Shown: positions 1-8,375 of the stretch, in pieces
Layout: each line of letters begins with the position of its first letter
Numbering within the stretch: the first letter of the stretch is position 1
From: Clostridia bacterium
Lineage (GTDB): Bacteria; Bacillota; Clostridia; Oscillospirales; CAG-272
Reading direction: 5' to 3'
DNA: 40,792 bases
Assembly: GCA_017462545.1 (NCBI GenBank)
Contig: JAFTQX010000004.1
Coordinates: forward strand, 1 to 40,792
Program-made: the position numbers and the translations under genes
Notes under the pieces: generated by a model
Told to the model about the DNA's origin: nothing
Database searches by the model: none
What the model saw: only the letters and a program-made list of their open reading frames with translations

Positions 1-1
1 C

Positions 2-211
2 GGCTTTTTGCCCACCACACTTCTTCTCTCCTTGGTAGGCTACGGTATCATGCGCTATGTGCGGATAGATAACTGGCTCACCCTGATTCTGTGGGGGGGC
101 ATCTTCTGTTTGGTGTATGCCGTTTCCTTGTTCTTCACCGCCTTGAATCGTGAAGAAAAATCATTTGTTTATTCTGCCCTGCGTCGCATGCGTCGGAGGC
201 GTTCATCGTAA
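2..211 (+). CDS. C-terminal fragment of a membrane protein, probable polysaccharide flippase (Wzx-like)
   Basis: Only the last 69 residues lie in the window; the reading frame is open to the left edge, so the start is outside. What is visible is two hydrophobic stretches separated by a short polar turn (RYVRIDNW), then a basic tail rich in arginine (RRMRRRR). This is the usual ending of polytopic lipid-linked oligosaccharide flippases or other multi-span envelope proteins. The assignment rests mainly on context: the UDP-glucose dehydrogenase gene follows after 18 nt on the same strand with no terminator between, as in capsule or exopolysaccharide clusters. It could be another type of integral membrane protein. 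Confidence 0.55.
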   Translation, partial: GFLPTTLLLSLVGYGIMRYVRIDNWLTLILWGGIFCLVYAVSLFFTALNREEKSFVYSALRRMRRRRSS

Positions 212-229
212 AAAGAAGGGATCAGTATT

Positions 230-1414
230 ATGAGAATCGCAGTTGCAGGCACAGGCTATGTCGGTCTTTCCATCGCCGTGCTGCTGGCACAAAAGAACCG
301 TGTAACGGCAGTTGATATCATTCCCGAGAAGGTTGATATGATCAATCGCCGCCGTTCCCCCATTGCCGATCAGGAGATCGCGGAATATCTGGCGACTAAG
401 GAGTTAGATCTGGTTGCTACCTTGGATGGAGACGCTGCCTATCGCGAGGCAGAGCTTGTTGTTATTTCTACCCCTACCAACTATGATCCGGATAAAAATT
501 ATTTTGATACCTCCTCGGTGGAAGAGGTGATCGGTCGGGTCTTGGCCGTCAATCCAAACGCAACGATGGTCGTAAAATCTACCGTTCCCGTTGGCTTTAC
601 CGAGGAGATGCGCAGCCGCTTTGGTTGTGAGAATTTGCTGTTCAGCCCCGAGTTTTTGCGCGAGGGCAGGGCACTTTACGACAACCTCTACCCCAGCCGT
701 ATCATTGTAGGCGTTCCGTCCGATCAGGCACACCTGCGAGAAAGTGCCGAGACCTTTGCTGCCCTTCTCAAGGAGGGGGCATTGAAGGAAGAGATCGATG
801 TTCTTTATATGAATCCCACAGAGGCAGAGGCGGTCAAGCTGTTTGCCAATACGTATCTTGCGCTTCGCGTTTCCTTTTTTAACGAGCTGGATACCTATGC
901 AGCTGTGCGCGGGCTGGATACAAAGTCGATCATCGAGGGTGTTGGCCTTGACCCGCGTATCGGCAACCATTATAACAATCCCTCCTTTGGTTATGGTGGC
1001 TATTGCCTGCCAAAGGATACCAAGCAGCTGCTTGCCAATTACAATGATGTTCCGCAGAATATTATCTCTGCGATCGTTTTGGCCAATAGAACGCGTAAGG
1101 ACTTTATCGCCGATCAGATTATTGCGCGCAAGCCGCAGATCGTTGGTGTCTACCGCCTGACGATGAAGGCCGGCAGCGATAATTTTCGCCACTCCTCAAT
1201 TCAAGGCGTCATGAAGCGCATTAAGGCGAAGGGGATCGAGGTTGTGATCTACGAGCCGACCATGAAGGAGGACTCCTTCTTCAACAGCCGGGTCATTCGC
1301 GATCTTGCCGCATTCAAGCAGATGTCCGATGTGATTCTTGCCAATCGCTATCACGACGATATTGCCGATGTGCTGGACAAGGTCTATACACGCGACCTTT
1401 ATTTCCGTGATTAA
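230..1414 (+). CDS. ugd: UDP-glucose 6-dehydrogenase
   Basis: Cytoplasmic NAD-dependent enzyme that oxidises UDP-glucose twice to UDP-glucuronate, a precursor for acidic capsule or exopolysaccharide. The 394-residue length fits the short Ugd class typified by E. coli. The N-terminus carries the dinucleotide-binding GTGYVGLS motif (residues 7-14). The middle holds the substrate-binding SPEFLREG segment, and the catalytic cysteine is C259 in [11 protein letters not shown]. The ATG at 230 is preceded by AGAAGGG about 10 nt upstream. It follows the flippase-like gene closely and ends at a strong hairpin shared with the convergent gene, so it is the last gene of the surface-polysaccharide operon. 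A UDP-ManNAc dehydrogenase is less likely given the short length and the Ugd-type motifs. Confidence 0.93.
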   Translation: MRIAVAGTGYVGLSIAVLLAQKNRVTAVDIIPEKVDMINRRRSPIADQEIAEYLATKELDLVATLDGDAAYREAELVVISTPTNYDPDKNYFDTSSVEEVIGRVLAVNPNATMVVKSTVPVGFTEEMRSRFGCENLLFSPEFLREGRALYDNLYPSRIIVGVPSDQAHLRESAETFAALLKEGALKEEIDVLYMNPTEAEAVKLFANTYLALRVSFFNELDTYAAVRGLDTKSIIEGVGLDPRIGNHYNNPSFGYGGYCLPKDTKQLLANYNDVPQNIISAIVLANRTRKDFIADQIIARKPQIVGVYRLTMKAGSDNFRHSSIQGVMKRIKAKGIEVVIYEPTMKEDSFFNSRVIRDLAAFKQMSDVILANRYHDDIADVLDKVYTRDLYFRD

Positions 1415-1417
1415 CAA

Positions 1418-1455
1418 AAACCCCCGTCGAGCCTATATAGGCTCGACGGGGGTTT
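1418..1455. terminator. Bidirectional intrinsic terminator between ugd and the sugar isomerase gene
   Basis: Perfect 19-bp inverted repeat with A-run/T-run flanks and a GC-rich core (CCCCCGTCGAGCC), directly after the ugd stop and just before the stop of the convergent gene. It can terminate transcription from both sides. Confidence 0.9.
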
Positions 1456-1465
1456 CGTTTGTATG

Positions 1466-2290
1466 TCATTGTAAGATCGTGTTCAGATAGGTGATGGTGT
1501 CAGCAATGTCCTTTTTCTGCTGCTCGCCCGAGATCTCACGCTCAATGGTGTAAGGCCCCTCGTAGCCGCATTCGCGAAGCAGAGAGATAACAGCGGGCAG
1601 ATTGGCAAGCCCCTCGCCCACCTTGACCTCGCGACCAAGGTTTTTGCCGTCGGTCGGGTAAAAGCCGTCCTTGATGTGCGTGTTGCGGATGTATTTGCCA
1701 AACACGCGTACCGCATCTGCCGAATTGGCTTTGCCGTACAGGATCAGGTTGGCCGTGTCAAAATTGATGTAGGTGTTGCCCGTGCCGATGTCCTCAATTG
1801 CACGCAAAACGGTTACCGGCGTTTCTTGACCGGTTTCAAACAAAAAATTCTGTCCGCGCGATTTATATACGTTGCACAGCCAGCGCAGCGAGGCGATCAG
1901 GGCTCGGTAGTTTTGATCACTCGGATTCTCCGGGATAAAGCCAACATGCGTGGCAATATCCGAAACGCCGATCTTCTCGGCAAAATCGGATGCCGCCGCC
2001 AGCTGCTCAAGGCGCATGCCGCGGAAGGCAACAGGCACAAGACCGATCGTCTCAGGACCTGCGGTGAAGTTCCATTCGCACGGGCCTGTGTAGCCTGCCC
2101 AAAGCAGGGAAACCTCCAGTCCTGTTTCTTCCTTGGCGCGGTTGATGGCGGCTGCATTTTCATCGGTATAAAGTGCGGGGTTCCAAATAGAGAGCTGACA
2201 GCTGCAAAGCCCCATTTCTCTTGCCTCTTGAAATTTTTCTGTAAAATTCGTCTCGGCATTTACGTTGATCATGACACCAAGCTTGTTCAT
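1466..2290 (-). CDS. Sugar phosphate isomerase/epimerase family protein (TIM barrel, AP-endonuclease-2 fold)
   Basis: A 274-residue TIM-barrel protein of the xylose-isomerase-like / AP-endonuclease-2 superfamily, which interconverts sugars, inosose or hydroxypyruvate derivatives using a divalent metal. Candidate metal ligands are spread in the family pattern: E in FETGQE, D in NFDTANL, H in NTHIKDG, and E in TIEREI near the C-terminus. It starts 3 nt after the stop of the upstream Gfo/Idh/MocA oxidoreductase, so the two are co-transcribed and probably act in sequence on one sugar or cyclitol. The exact substrate cannot be read from sequence. There is no signal peptide, so it is cytoplasmic. 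Confidence 0.85.
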   Translation of the reverse strand: MNKLGVMINVNAETNFTEKFQEAREMGLCSCQLSIWNPALYTDENAAAINRAKEETGLEVSLLWAGYTGPCEWNFTAGPETIGLVPVAFRGMRLEQLAAASDFAEKIGVSDIATHVGFIPENPSDQNYRALIASLRWLCNVYKSRGQNFLFETGQETPVTVLRAIEDIGTGNTYINFDTANLILYGKANSADAVRVFGKYIRNTHIKDGFYPTDGKNLGREVKVGEGLANLPAVISLLRECGYEGPYTIEREISGEQQKKDIADTITYLNTILQ

Positions 2291-2293
2291 GTG

Positions 2294-3319
2294 TTACTCC
2301 TTTATCACAATGGTTTGGCCGTCATGGGCGGCACTTTCATATAGCTTTTCAATTAACGAAAGGGATGCCATTGCCGATTCGGGCGGGTTCTTTGTGTTTT
2401 CGTGCTTCCCGCTGACGGTCTCGGCAAAATAGCGGCTCTCCTCGGCCATGTGGTCGGTCTGCGCGTAGGTCAGCTCGTAGGCCTCCCCCTCGGCAGGATA
2501 GACCTTCACCTGACCGCGCCCGTCCCATGCCACCGTGGCTTTTTCCATCGTTACACGGAAGGTAGAGGTGAAGGGAAAGCCGGCAGCCTCGCACCAGCTG
2601 GTGTTGAAGGTAACGGTCATACCGTTCTGATAAAGCAGACGGCAGGCTGCACCTTGGTTTTGCATGTCACGGTGATAGGTCACGCCGGAAACCGAATCGG
2701 GATCTCCCCAAAGAAAACGGATCATATCCGCATCATGGATGCCCATATCCATCAGGGCACCGCCGGAGCGGGTGACATCGCGGAACCAACCATCAAATCC
2801 CCAACGCGGCAGTGCGCTCAGTCGCTCAAAATGCGCGGCGGTCACACGCCCGTATTGACCGCTCTCCAGCACCTCCTTCAGTGCCAGATAGTTGGCATTA
2901 AAGCGCAGGCACTGACCAATCATCAGCTGTACGCCGTTTTCCTTGGCGACTGCGATCATCTCGGCGCAGTCAGATGCAGAGAGCGCCATTGGCTTTTCGC
3001 ATTGTACATGCTTGCCGGCACGCAGCATGCGAATGGTGTATTCCTTATGCAGATAGGTCGGCAGGCAGATGTCAACAATGTCGATCTCCTCCTTCGCCAG
3101 CATCTCGTCTGCATCGGTGTAAAGATGCAGCGCACCGGTCGTCTGCTCTCCCTCGCCCTTGATGTTGATCTCCTGTATGGTGGAAAATTGCTTGGGGTCA
3201 ATATCACAAAGTGCCACACGGCGGATGGGCAGCCCCTCCTTTTCCAGCTGGTCATAGCCGTGCATGTGTGCACGGGCAATGCCGCCATACCCCAGGATGG
3301 CTACGCGAAGCTCTTTCAT
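2294..3319 (-). CDS. Gfo/Idh/MocA family NAD(P)-dependent oxidoreductase
   Basis: A 341-residue dehydrogenase with an N-terminal Rossmann domain (AILGYGGIARAHMHGY near the start), the family motif CEKPMALSASDC around residue 100, and the C-terminal alpha/beta substrate domain containing GGALMDMGIHDADM. Members oxidise or reduce sugars and cyclitols such as myo-inositol or glucose derivatives. The chosen ATG at 3319 has AGGAG 8 nt upstream and places the Rossmann glycine motif at the N-terminus; the frame is open further upstream, but that stretch lies in the promoter region and is not protein-like. First gene of a two-gene operon with the TIM-barrel isomerase, divergent from an AraC regulator that likely controls it. 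Confidence 0.9.
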   Translation of the reverse strand: MKELRVAILGYGGIARAHMHGYDQLEKEGLPIRRVALCDIDPKQFSTIQEINIKGEGEQTTGALHLYTDADEMLAKEEIDIVDICLPTYLHKEYTIRMLRAGKHVQCEKPMALSASDCAEMIAVAKENGVQLMIGQCLRFNANYLALKEVLESGQYGRVTAAHFERLSALPRWGFDGWFRDVTRSGGALMDMGIHDADMIRFLWGDPDSVSGVTYHRDMQNQGAACRLLYQNGMTVTFNTSWCEAAGFPFTSTFRVTMEKATVAWDGRGQVKVYPAEGEAYELTYAQTDHMAEESRYFAETVSGKHENTKNPPESAMASLSLIEKLYESAAHDGQTIVIKE

Positions 3320-3355
3320 AGGTAACTCCTTTTTTCTGTTTTTCTCCCAAACGGG

Positions 3356-3384
3356 TTGTTTTTTTCTTGATTGTATGATACAAT
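3356..3384 (+). promoter_or_regulatory. Promoter of the AraC gene overlapping a palindrome
   Basis: TTGTTT at 3356-3361 and TACAAT at 3379-3384 are 17 nt apart. The -10 forms the right arm of the palindrome ATTGTAT-G-ATACAAT (3370-3384). The left arm supplies a TACAAT on the opposite strand, so one site could govern both divergent genes. Confidence 0.5.
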
Positions 3385-3463
3385 ATCCGTACCCCAAAAG
3401 GGATATCTTTTTTTGCACACTAGTTATATTTTTCTCCACTTTAAAAATATTAGAGGGTAAAAA

Positions 3464-4318
3464 ATGGCATATATCCGCGTACCGCTGACACGGCTCGTCC
3501 GTGTAAAAAAGATCATTACCTGCTTTACGGATGCACCACCGGCGCATTACCGCTCAGGTCTGGAGAAACACAATTTCTGGGAGATGGTGGTTCTTCGCCG
3601 TGGTCGCATGGGTTGCCGCGCGGGAGACGTTGAGCAGGTTCTGACGGCCGGCCAGGCTGTTTTGCATGCGCCAAACGTCCTGCACGGTCTGCATGGAGAC
3701 GGGGAACACCCGTTTGAATTTTTCATTATTTCGTTCGAATGTGATTCGCCCGCTCTGGCCGCGCTGGGTGCGCGCCGTTGTACGCTCAGTACGCACCAGC
3801 GGCAGCTGGCCGATGCCATTATGGCGGAGCGGGAGCTGTGCTTTGCGCAAGGGCCGGTGCACCCACTTACCCCGTTGGCGGATGCGCCACTTGGCAGCCA
3901 GCAGATGATCGCCCTTTATCTTGAGCAGCTGCTTATTGGTCTTTTGCGTGAGACAGCAGCGGCAGACGGCGGCCTGTTTTCCTCTCGCATGCAGTTGGAG
4001 GAGCAGCTCGTCGCGGATATATGCTCCTATTTAGAGGCGCATATCTATGCTGATTTGGATATGGAGGCGATCTGTGCTCACTTTCATTACGGGAAAAGCC
4101 GATTGTGTGCCGCCTTCCGTCGTGTAATGGGGGATAGCATCATGCATTGGTATCATACCCGCAAGCTGGAGGAGGCACGCCGACTTTTACTGGAAAGCGA
4201 CCAAAGCGTAACCGAAATTGCCGTTCGCCTGCATTTTGATAGCCCTCAGTATTTTTCTCGCGCCTTTACCAAACATATTGGGATTTGCCCGCGCGATTTT
4301 CGCGCGGCAAGGGAATAA
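3464..4318 (+). CDS. AraC family transcriptional regulator
   Basis: A 284-residue regulator with an N-terminal cupin-type ligand-binding half (roughly residues 20-110, including HAPNVLHGLHG) and a C-terminal double helix-turn-helix (about 185-280). The second HTH shows the family signature SVTEIAVRLHFDSPQYFSRAFTK followed by GICPRDFR. It binds DNA and usually activates a neighbouring sugar operon on ligand binding. It is transcribed divergently from the oxidoreductase/isomerase pair with 144 nt between the starts, so that pair is the likely target. ATG at 3464 has AGAGGG upstream. The ligand is unknown. Confidence 0.93.
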   Translation: MAYIRVPLTRLVRVKKIITCFTDAPPAHYRSGLEKHNFWEMVVLRRGRMGCRAGDVEQVLTAGQAVLHAPNVLHGLHGDGEHPFEFFIISFECDSPALAALGARRCTLSTHQRQLADAIMAERELCFAQGPVHPLTPLADAPLGSQQMIALYLEQLLIGLLRETAAADGGLFSSRMQLEEQLVADICSYLEAHIYADLDMEAICAHFHYGKSRLCAAFRRVMGDSIMHWYHTRKLEEARRLLLESDQSVTEIAVRLHFDSPQYFSRAFTKHIGICPRDFRAARE

Positions 4319-4320
4319 TA

Positions 4321-4360
4321 AAACAACGCCGAGAGCAGATGCCTGCCCTCGGCGTTGTTT
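4321..4360. terminator. Bidirectional terminator between the AraC gene and the PLP lyase
   Basis: Perfect 13-bp outer stem (AAACAACGCCGAG and its complement) with a further GCAG/CTGC pairing inside the loop. The right arm overlaps the stop codon of the convergent gene. Confidence 0.85.
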
Positions 4361-5654
4361 ATGCTTGCAGCTTGTCAATGGAGACAAGACCTGCGTCCAC
4401 CATCTTTTGTAAAGACATCAAAATGCCCATCTTGGCGTGATACCACGTCAAGCCTCCTTGGAAATAAACGGCGTACGGCTCACGGATCGGGCCGTCTGCG
4501 CTTAATTCGATCGAGGAACCCTGTACAAAGGCACCTGCCGCCATAATGACCTCGGCATCATAGCCGGGCATGGCCCACGGCTCGGGCGTTACATAGCTGT
4601 CTACCGGTGCGGCTGCCTGAATGCCGGCGCAGAAGGCCACCATCGCCTCACGCGAGCCAAGCTCTACCGCTTGAATAATATCGTGGCGGGATTCTGATCC
4701 CGTTGGCACAACGTGATAGCCCAGTCTTTCATAAATATTTGCGGCAAATACTGCTCCCTTCAAGGCACCCGCTACCACGGTAGGCGCAAAAAAGAAACCT
4801 TGATAGAGGGCAGGCATGATGCCCAGGTTGGCACCCACCTCCTGTCCAAGACCCGGTGCGCTGAGGCGGAAGGCACAGCGACTCACGCATTCCTCAGTGC
4901 CGCAAATATAGCCGCCAACCGGAGCAAGTCCGCCGCCGGGATTTTTGATCAGCGAGCCAACCGTCATATCGGCCCCTACGTCCGAGGGCTCGATCTCCTC
5001 GACAAACTCACCATAGCAGTTGTCCACCATGCAGATGAGAGAGGGCTTGATCTTTTTGACAAAGGCGATCAGCTCACCGATCTGCTTGACCGAAAAGGAG
5101 GGGCGCGTTTGGTAGCCCTTGGAACGCTGGATCGTAACAACCTTTGTCTTTTCATTAATCGCGGCAGCGATGCCGTCGTAATCAAAGCTGCCATCCGGCA
5201 GCAGGTCCACCTGGCGGTAAGTCACGCCGTATTCCATCAGCGAGCAGGGGGAGGGGCGAATGCCGATAACCTCCTCCAGCGTGTCGTAGGGTCTACCCAC
5301 GGGCGAGAGCAGCTCGTCTCCCGGCAGCAAATTGGCAGAAAGCGCCACGGTCAGCGCGTGCGTACCGCAGGTGATCTGCGGGCGAACCAATGCCGCCTCG
5401 GTATGGAAGCAGGAGGCATAGACCTTTTCTAAGGTCGTGCGCCCCACATCGTCATAGCCGTAGCCGGTGGTGGCGGCAAAGCAGGTGGCGTTGACGCGGT
5501 TTTTTTGCATCGCGTCCAATACCTTGGTCTGGTTGTATTCTGCGCGGCGGTCAATCTCCTCAAAGCGCTCACGCAGTCCGGCAAGAATCTTCTCGCCAAA
5601 CGCGTATACCTCGTGGGAGATGCCAACCTCTTTATACATCTTTTCTGTGTTCAT
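4359..5654 (-). CDS. Methionine gamma-lyase family PLP enzyme (aluminium-resistance / YnbB family)
   Basis: A 431-residue fold-type I PLP enzyme of the family historically named aluminium resistance protein (B. subtilis YnbB), related to cystathionine beta-lyases. Visible blocks are FAATTGYGYDDVGR, CGTHALTVAL, the PLP-aspartate region CMVDNCYGEFVE, and the lysine-bearing SLIKNPGGGLAPVGGY, where K should form the internal aldimine. The reaction in vivo is not settled for this family; C-S lyase activity is inferred. ATG at 5654 has AGAGGAAAA just upstream; longer in-frame starts fall on top of the promoter. It is a single-gene unit, divergent from an MFS transporter. Confidence 0.9.
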   Translation of the reverse strand: MNTEKMYKEVGISHEVYAFGEKILAGLRERFEEIDRRAEYNQTKVLDAMQKNRVNATCFAATTGYGYDDVGRTTLEKVYASCFHTEAALVRPQITCGTHALTVALSANLLPGDELLSPVGRPYDTLEEVIGIRPSPCSLMEYGVTYRQVDLLPDGSFDYDGIAAAINEKTKVVTIQRSKGYQTRPSFSVKQIGELIAFVKKIKPSLICMVDNCYGEFVEEIEPSDVGADMTVGSLIKNPGGGLAPVGGYICGTEECVSRCAFRLSAPGLGQEVGANLGIMPALYQGFFFAPTVVAGALKGAVFAANIYERLGYHVVPTGSESRHDIIQAVELGSREAMVAFCAGIQAAAPVDSYVTPEPWAMPGYDAEVIMAAGAFVQGSSIELSADGPIREPYAVYFQGGLTWYHAKMGILMSLQKMVDAGLVSIDKLQA

Positions 5655-5689
5655 GTCCGTTTTCCTCTGTCTGTTTAATAACAAAGGAT

Positions 5690-5718
5690 AGTATAGCACA
5701 TTCCACACCTTCTGTCAA
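5690..5718 (-). promoter_or_regulatory. Promoter of the PLP lyase gene
   Basis: Minus-strand TTGACA (5713-5718) and TATACT (5690-5695), spacer 17 nt, about 36 nt before the chosen ATG. Back-to-back with the MFS promoter; the two -35 boxes are 10 nt apart. Confidence 0.85.
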
Positions 5719-5728
5719 GAAAATTGTG

Positions 5729-5758
5729 TTGACAAATAGGCTCGCTTGGCAGTATAAT
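5729..5758 (+). promoter_or_regulatory. Promoter of the MFS transporter gene
   Basis: TTGACA (5729-5734) and TATAAT (5753-5758) with an 18-nt spacer, 40 nt upstream of the start codon. Confidence 0.85.
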
Positions 5759-5797
5759 AATGGCGTTGCAACAACAAGATGTGAGGCATGAGCATAC

Positions 5798-7051
5798 ATG
5801 AATTTGATGAAAGACAACCATGTCCATTTTGAAAACAGAAGAATCAGTCGTCGCTTTTTTGCGTTTATCTGGTTGATGTACGCCCTGCTGTACATGACGC
5901 GCAGCTGCTTTTCCTCTGCGATGGCTGCCATCGTGAAGGAAGGGGTGCTCACGCTTACCGAAACCAGCTGGATTTCTGCCGCTTTTTATATCGCTTATAC
6001 GCCCATGCAGATCGTGGGTGGACTGTTTGCCGATAAATACAGCCCGGAAAAGCTGATCACGATCGGCCTGCTTGGCAGCGCCGCCTCCAATATCGTTATT
6101 TTTTTCTGTCAGAATTATGCGGTTATGCTGATTGCCTGGGTGTTCAGCGCGATGATTCAGTTTGCGCTGTGGCCCGCGGTGTTTAAGATCGTTTCTTCGC
6201 AGCTCGTTCGCAGCGATCGGTCAAGCATGGTGTTTTATCTCTCCTTTGCTACCTCGGGTGGCTTGATGATCTCCTATGTTGCCGCCGCGTTTATCCCACG
6301 CTGGCAGGATAACTTTGCGCTTTCTGCGGTCGTCCTGCTCCTTTTGGCGGCCGCTATGCCGCTTGCCTGTCGGTGCGCCAATCGCTACCTCATCCCCGAT
6401 CGTGAGAAGGTACAGCCGGTAATGGTAGAAGAAAAAGCGGAGAGGGAAAACCACACGAGCACAGTAAAGCTGTTTTTGACAGGGGGCCTTGTTGCCGTTT
6501 TGCCTGCTGTTTTGATCAGAACTATGGTGGAAAATGCCACCAAAACGCTCTCGCCCACTATGCTGATGCAAAGCTATGAGGGCGTTTCGCCCATGCTTGG
6601 CAATCTGCTGAACATTTTGATCATCGCAAGCGGTATCCTCGGTATGCTGCTGATTAAAACGGTTGTCTATCCACGCCTTATCAAAAATGAAATCGCTTGC
6701 TATCTGTTAATGCTGCTATGTGCCTTTCCCTTTGTGGTTCTCTTGCACGGGGTAGGGGAGGCTCCGATCGCACTGATGATTCTTGCGCTGTGTGTGACAG
6801 CATTGACGCTTACCTCCACCCATATGCTGACGCAGTATTATACCACGCGGTACGAAAAGCACGGCAAGGACGGTACCGCCGCCGGGCTGATCAATGCCGC
6901 TTCCAGCCTCGGGCTTGTCTTGCAGTATTGCCTGTTTGGGCCGCTGGCCGATTCCTTTGGCTGGCAGCAAACGATCTGGATTTGGATCGGTATGGTGGCC
7001 GTCGCTATCCTCACCATTGCCTTTGCCGTCAGACCGACAAAGCGCATCTAA
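5798..7051 (+). CDS. Major facilitator superfamily transporter
   Basis: A 417-residue integral membrane protein with about 12 hydrophobic spans in two six-helix halves separated by a charged central loop (residues about 195-225, rich in E and K). Segment SWISAAFYIAYTPMQIVGGLFADKYSPEKL, after the second helix, matches the MFS loop 2-3 motif (G-x-L-aD-r-yg-k) in the style of the organophosphate/hexose-phosphate antiporter group. Substrate unknown; a phosphorylated or organic-acid solute is a reasonable guess only. Start ATG 5798 follows GTGAGG. Monocistronic between its own promoter and a strong terminator. Confidence 0.88.
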   Translation: MNLMKDNHVHFENRRISRRFFAFIWLMYALLYMTRSCFSSAMAAIVKEGVLTLTETSWISAAFYIAYTPMQIVGGLFADKYSPEKLITIGLLGSAASNIVIFFCQNYAVMLIAWVFSAMIQFALWPAVFKIVSSQLVRSDRSSMVFYLSFATSGGLMISYVAAAFIPRWQDNFALSAVVLLLLAAAMPLACRCANRYLIPDREKVQPVMVEEKAERENHTSTVKLFLTGGLVAVLPAVLIRTMVENATKTLSPTMLMQSYEGVSPMLGNLLNILIIASGILGMLLIKTVVYPRLIKNEIACYLLMLLCAFPFVVLLHGVGEAPIALMILALCVTALTLTSTHMLTQYYTTRYEKHGKDGTAAGLINAASSLGLVLQYCLFGPLADSFGWQQTIWIWIGMVAVAILTIAFAVRPTKRI

Positions 7052-7061
7052 AAAGCAAAAA

Positions 7062-7092
7062 GCCACCGGGCGCGCATCGCGCACCCGGTGGC
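7062..7092. terminator. Bidirectional terminator between the MFS gene and cotJC
   Basis: GCCACCGGG/CCCGGTGGC stem extended by GCGC/GCGC with one mismatch, flanked by an A-run on the left and CGTTTCTT on the right. Confidence 0.8.
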
Positions 7093-7099
7093 TCGTTTC

Positions 7100-7702
7100 T
7101 TATTTTCTTAACGGATAGGCGGGGTTAAAGGCGTAAAAATTTTTTTCGTTCAGCTTGTCGCGGATCATGCCCATGGCCTCTCCAAATCTCTGAAAATGCA
7201 CGATCTCGCGCTCGCGCAGGAAGCGAATGACGTCGCACACGTCCGGGTCGTCAACCAGCTTCAGAATGTTGTCATAGGTCACGCGTGCCTTTTGCTCGGC
7301 ACCCATGTCCTCGGCAAGGTCGGCAAGCGGATCGCCAAGCGATTGGATCATGCCCGCGCTCCACGGCACGCCGCTGGCGTTTGCCGGCCATATGCCGACT
7401 GTATGGTCGGCAAAGTAGGCATCAAAGCCGCCTTCCTTGATCTGCTCGATCGTCAGATTGCGCGTGAGCTGTCGTACGAGCGTGCCAACGATCTCTAAGT
7501 GGGCAAGCTCCTCTGTACCGATGTCATTTAAGAGACCGGCTACACGGCGGTCGGGCATGGCATGCTTTTGCGAGAGGTAACGCAGCGAGGCACCCAGCTC
7601 ACCGTTGGGGCCGCCGTATTGCGAAAGAATGATCTTGGCCGCACGCGCGTCAGGCTTGCGGACACGAACGGGGTATTCCAGCTGCTTCAAATATTCCCAC
7701 AT
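7100..7702 (-). CDS. cotJC: Spore coat protein CotJC (manganese-catalase-like)
   Basis: A 200-residue protein of the Mn-catalase/ferritin-like fold family that forms part of the spore coat. Metal-binding helices are visible as NGELGASLRYL, DIGTEELAHLEIVGTLV, GAEQKARVTYDNIL and REREIVHFQRFGEAM, supplying the E/EH/E/EH ligands of a dimanganese centre. Start ATG 7702 has GGAGGGAG upstream and lies 3 nt after the cotJB stop. Third gene of a typical clostridial cotJABC operon expressed in the mother cell; strong evidence that the organism sporulates. Confidence 0.95.
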   Translation of the reverse strand: MWEYLKQLEYPVRVRKPDARAAKIILSQYGGPNGELGASLRYLSQKHAMPDRRVAGLLNDIGTEELAHLEIVGTLVRQLTRNLTIEQIKEGGFDAYFADHTVGIWPANASGVPWSAGMIQSLGDPLADLAEDMGAEQKARVTYDNILKLVDDPDVCDVIRFLREREIVHFQRFGEAMGMIRDKLNEKNFYAFNPAYPLRK

Positions 7703-7705
7703 AGC

Positions 7706-7966
7706 TTATCTCCCTCCTTCAAAGGGCATCGGGGTTATGCCCCATGTCCAGCCGTTTTTTCCGCTCACGTCGTATATCTCCAGCGGGCCAAAGAGGCCAA
7801 CATATTGCTCCGAGAGCGCCATCAGCTTGTCACGGTATTCCGTAAATAGCTGCAATGCCTGCGCGTCAGAGGGGTGTGTGTCTAAAAACAGCGTCAACTC
7901 GATGAGGGCAAAGCGCGTGGCCGCGATCTCATCCGAGAGCTGCTCCTCGGTAAATTCCATGTTCAT
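7706..7966 (-). CDS. cotJB: Spore coat protein CotJB
   Basis: An 86-residue CotJB-family protein, recognisable from the helical N-terminus with ELTLFLDTHPSD and the ending GPLEIYDVS...WTWGITPMPFEGG. It is required with CotJA for assembly of CotJC into the coat in Bacillus. The ATG at 7966 is preferred over one at 7975, because AAGGAGG abuts the latter directly but sits 9 nt before the former. The chosen ATG overlaps the cotJA stop (ATGA), so the two are translationally coupled. Confidence 0.93.
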   Translation of the reverse strand: MNMEFTEEQLSDEIAATRFALIELTLFLDTHPSDAQALQLFTEYRDKLMALSEQYVGLFGPLEIYDVSGKNGWTWGITPMPFEGGR

Positions 7967-8202
7967 CGGCAGCATCCTCCTTCGTAAGGCTTATCAAGAT
8001 CGGCAAAGATGGTGCCGTGATGCCAGCCGTCGGTCGGCGCATATAGGTTCTCAAACCGTTGGCTCGACACATAGGCCATGGCAAGCGGCATGTCACTCAG
8101 GCAGTTGTCCATCGTATTCGGCATCGAGGCGCGCTCTCGCATGGCACTACGGGAGCGAACGTCTTCTGCGCCCCCGCAGCAGGCGCGTTGAAATCTGTTC
8201 AT
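7963..8202 (-). CDS. cotJA: Spore coat associated protein CotJA
   Basis: A 79-residue CotJA-type protein: short cysteine-containing N-terminus, then the conserved core PLAMAYVSSQRFENLYAP followed by GTIFADLDKPYEGG. First gene of cotJABC. ATG 8202 has GAAAGGAGAT 7 nt upstream; the frame is open further upstream but that part overlaps a terminator hairpin. A sporulation-type -10 (CATACAATA) lies about 40 nt upstream. Confidence 0.92.
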   Translation of the reverse strand: MNRFQRACCGGAEDVRSRSAMRERASMPNTMDNCLSDMPLAMAYVSSQRFENLYAPTDGWHHGTIFADLDKPYEGGCCR

Positions 8203-8239
8203 CACATATCTCCTTTCGATGCGTTTTGCATCTGCTTTT

Positions 8240-8269
8240 ATTGTATGGACAATAAAAAAAGGCGTGACA
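8240..8269 (-). promoter_or_regulatory. Candidate sigma-E/sigma-K promoter of cotJABC
   Basis: On the minus strand CATACAAT (8240-8247) matches the sigma-E -10, and its extension CATACAATA also fits sigma-K CATAnnnTA. About 14 nt upstream lies GTCAC (8264-8268), a partial -35. The -35 region overlaps the terminator hairpin of the upstream gene. Confidence 0.5.
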
Positions 8270-8285
8270 GCCGTCACGCCTTTTT
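8256..8285. terminator. Terminator of the esterase-like gene
   Basis: GGCGTGAC/GTCACGCC stem with 4-nt loop, flanked by A and T runs on either side. On the minus strand it follows the alpha/beta-hydrolase gene and precedes the cotJ promoter -10. Confidence 0.85.
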
Positions 8286-8375
8286 CAAATGGTTCCCGAT
8301 GCCTTTTGGAAAGAAGATCACAAAATTGGATAGAAAAGACACCAAGGATCAAGCAATCGGTGGAAAAAATAAAAT

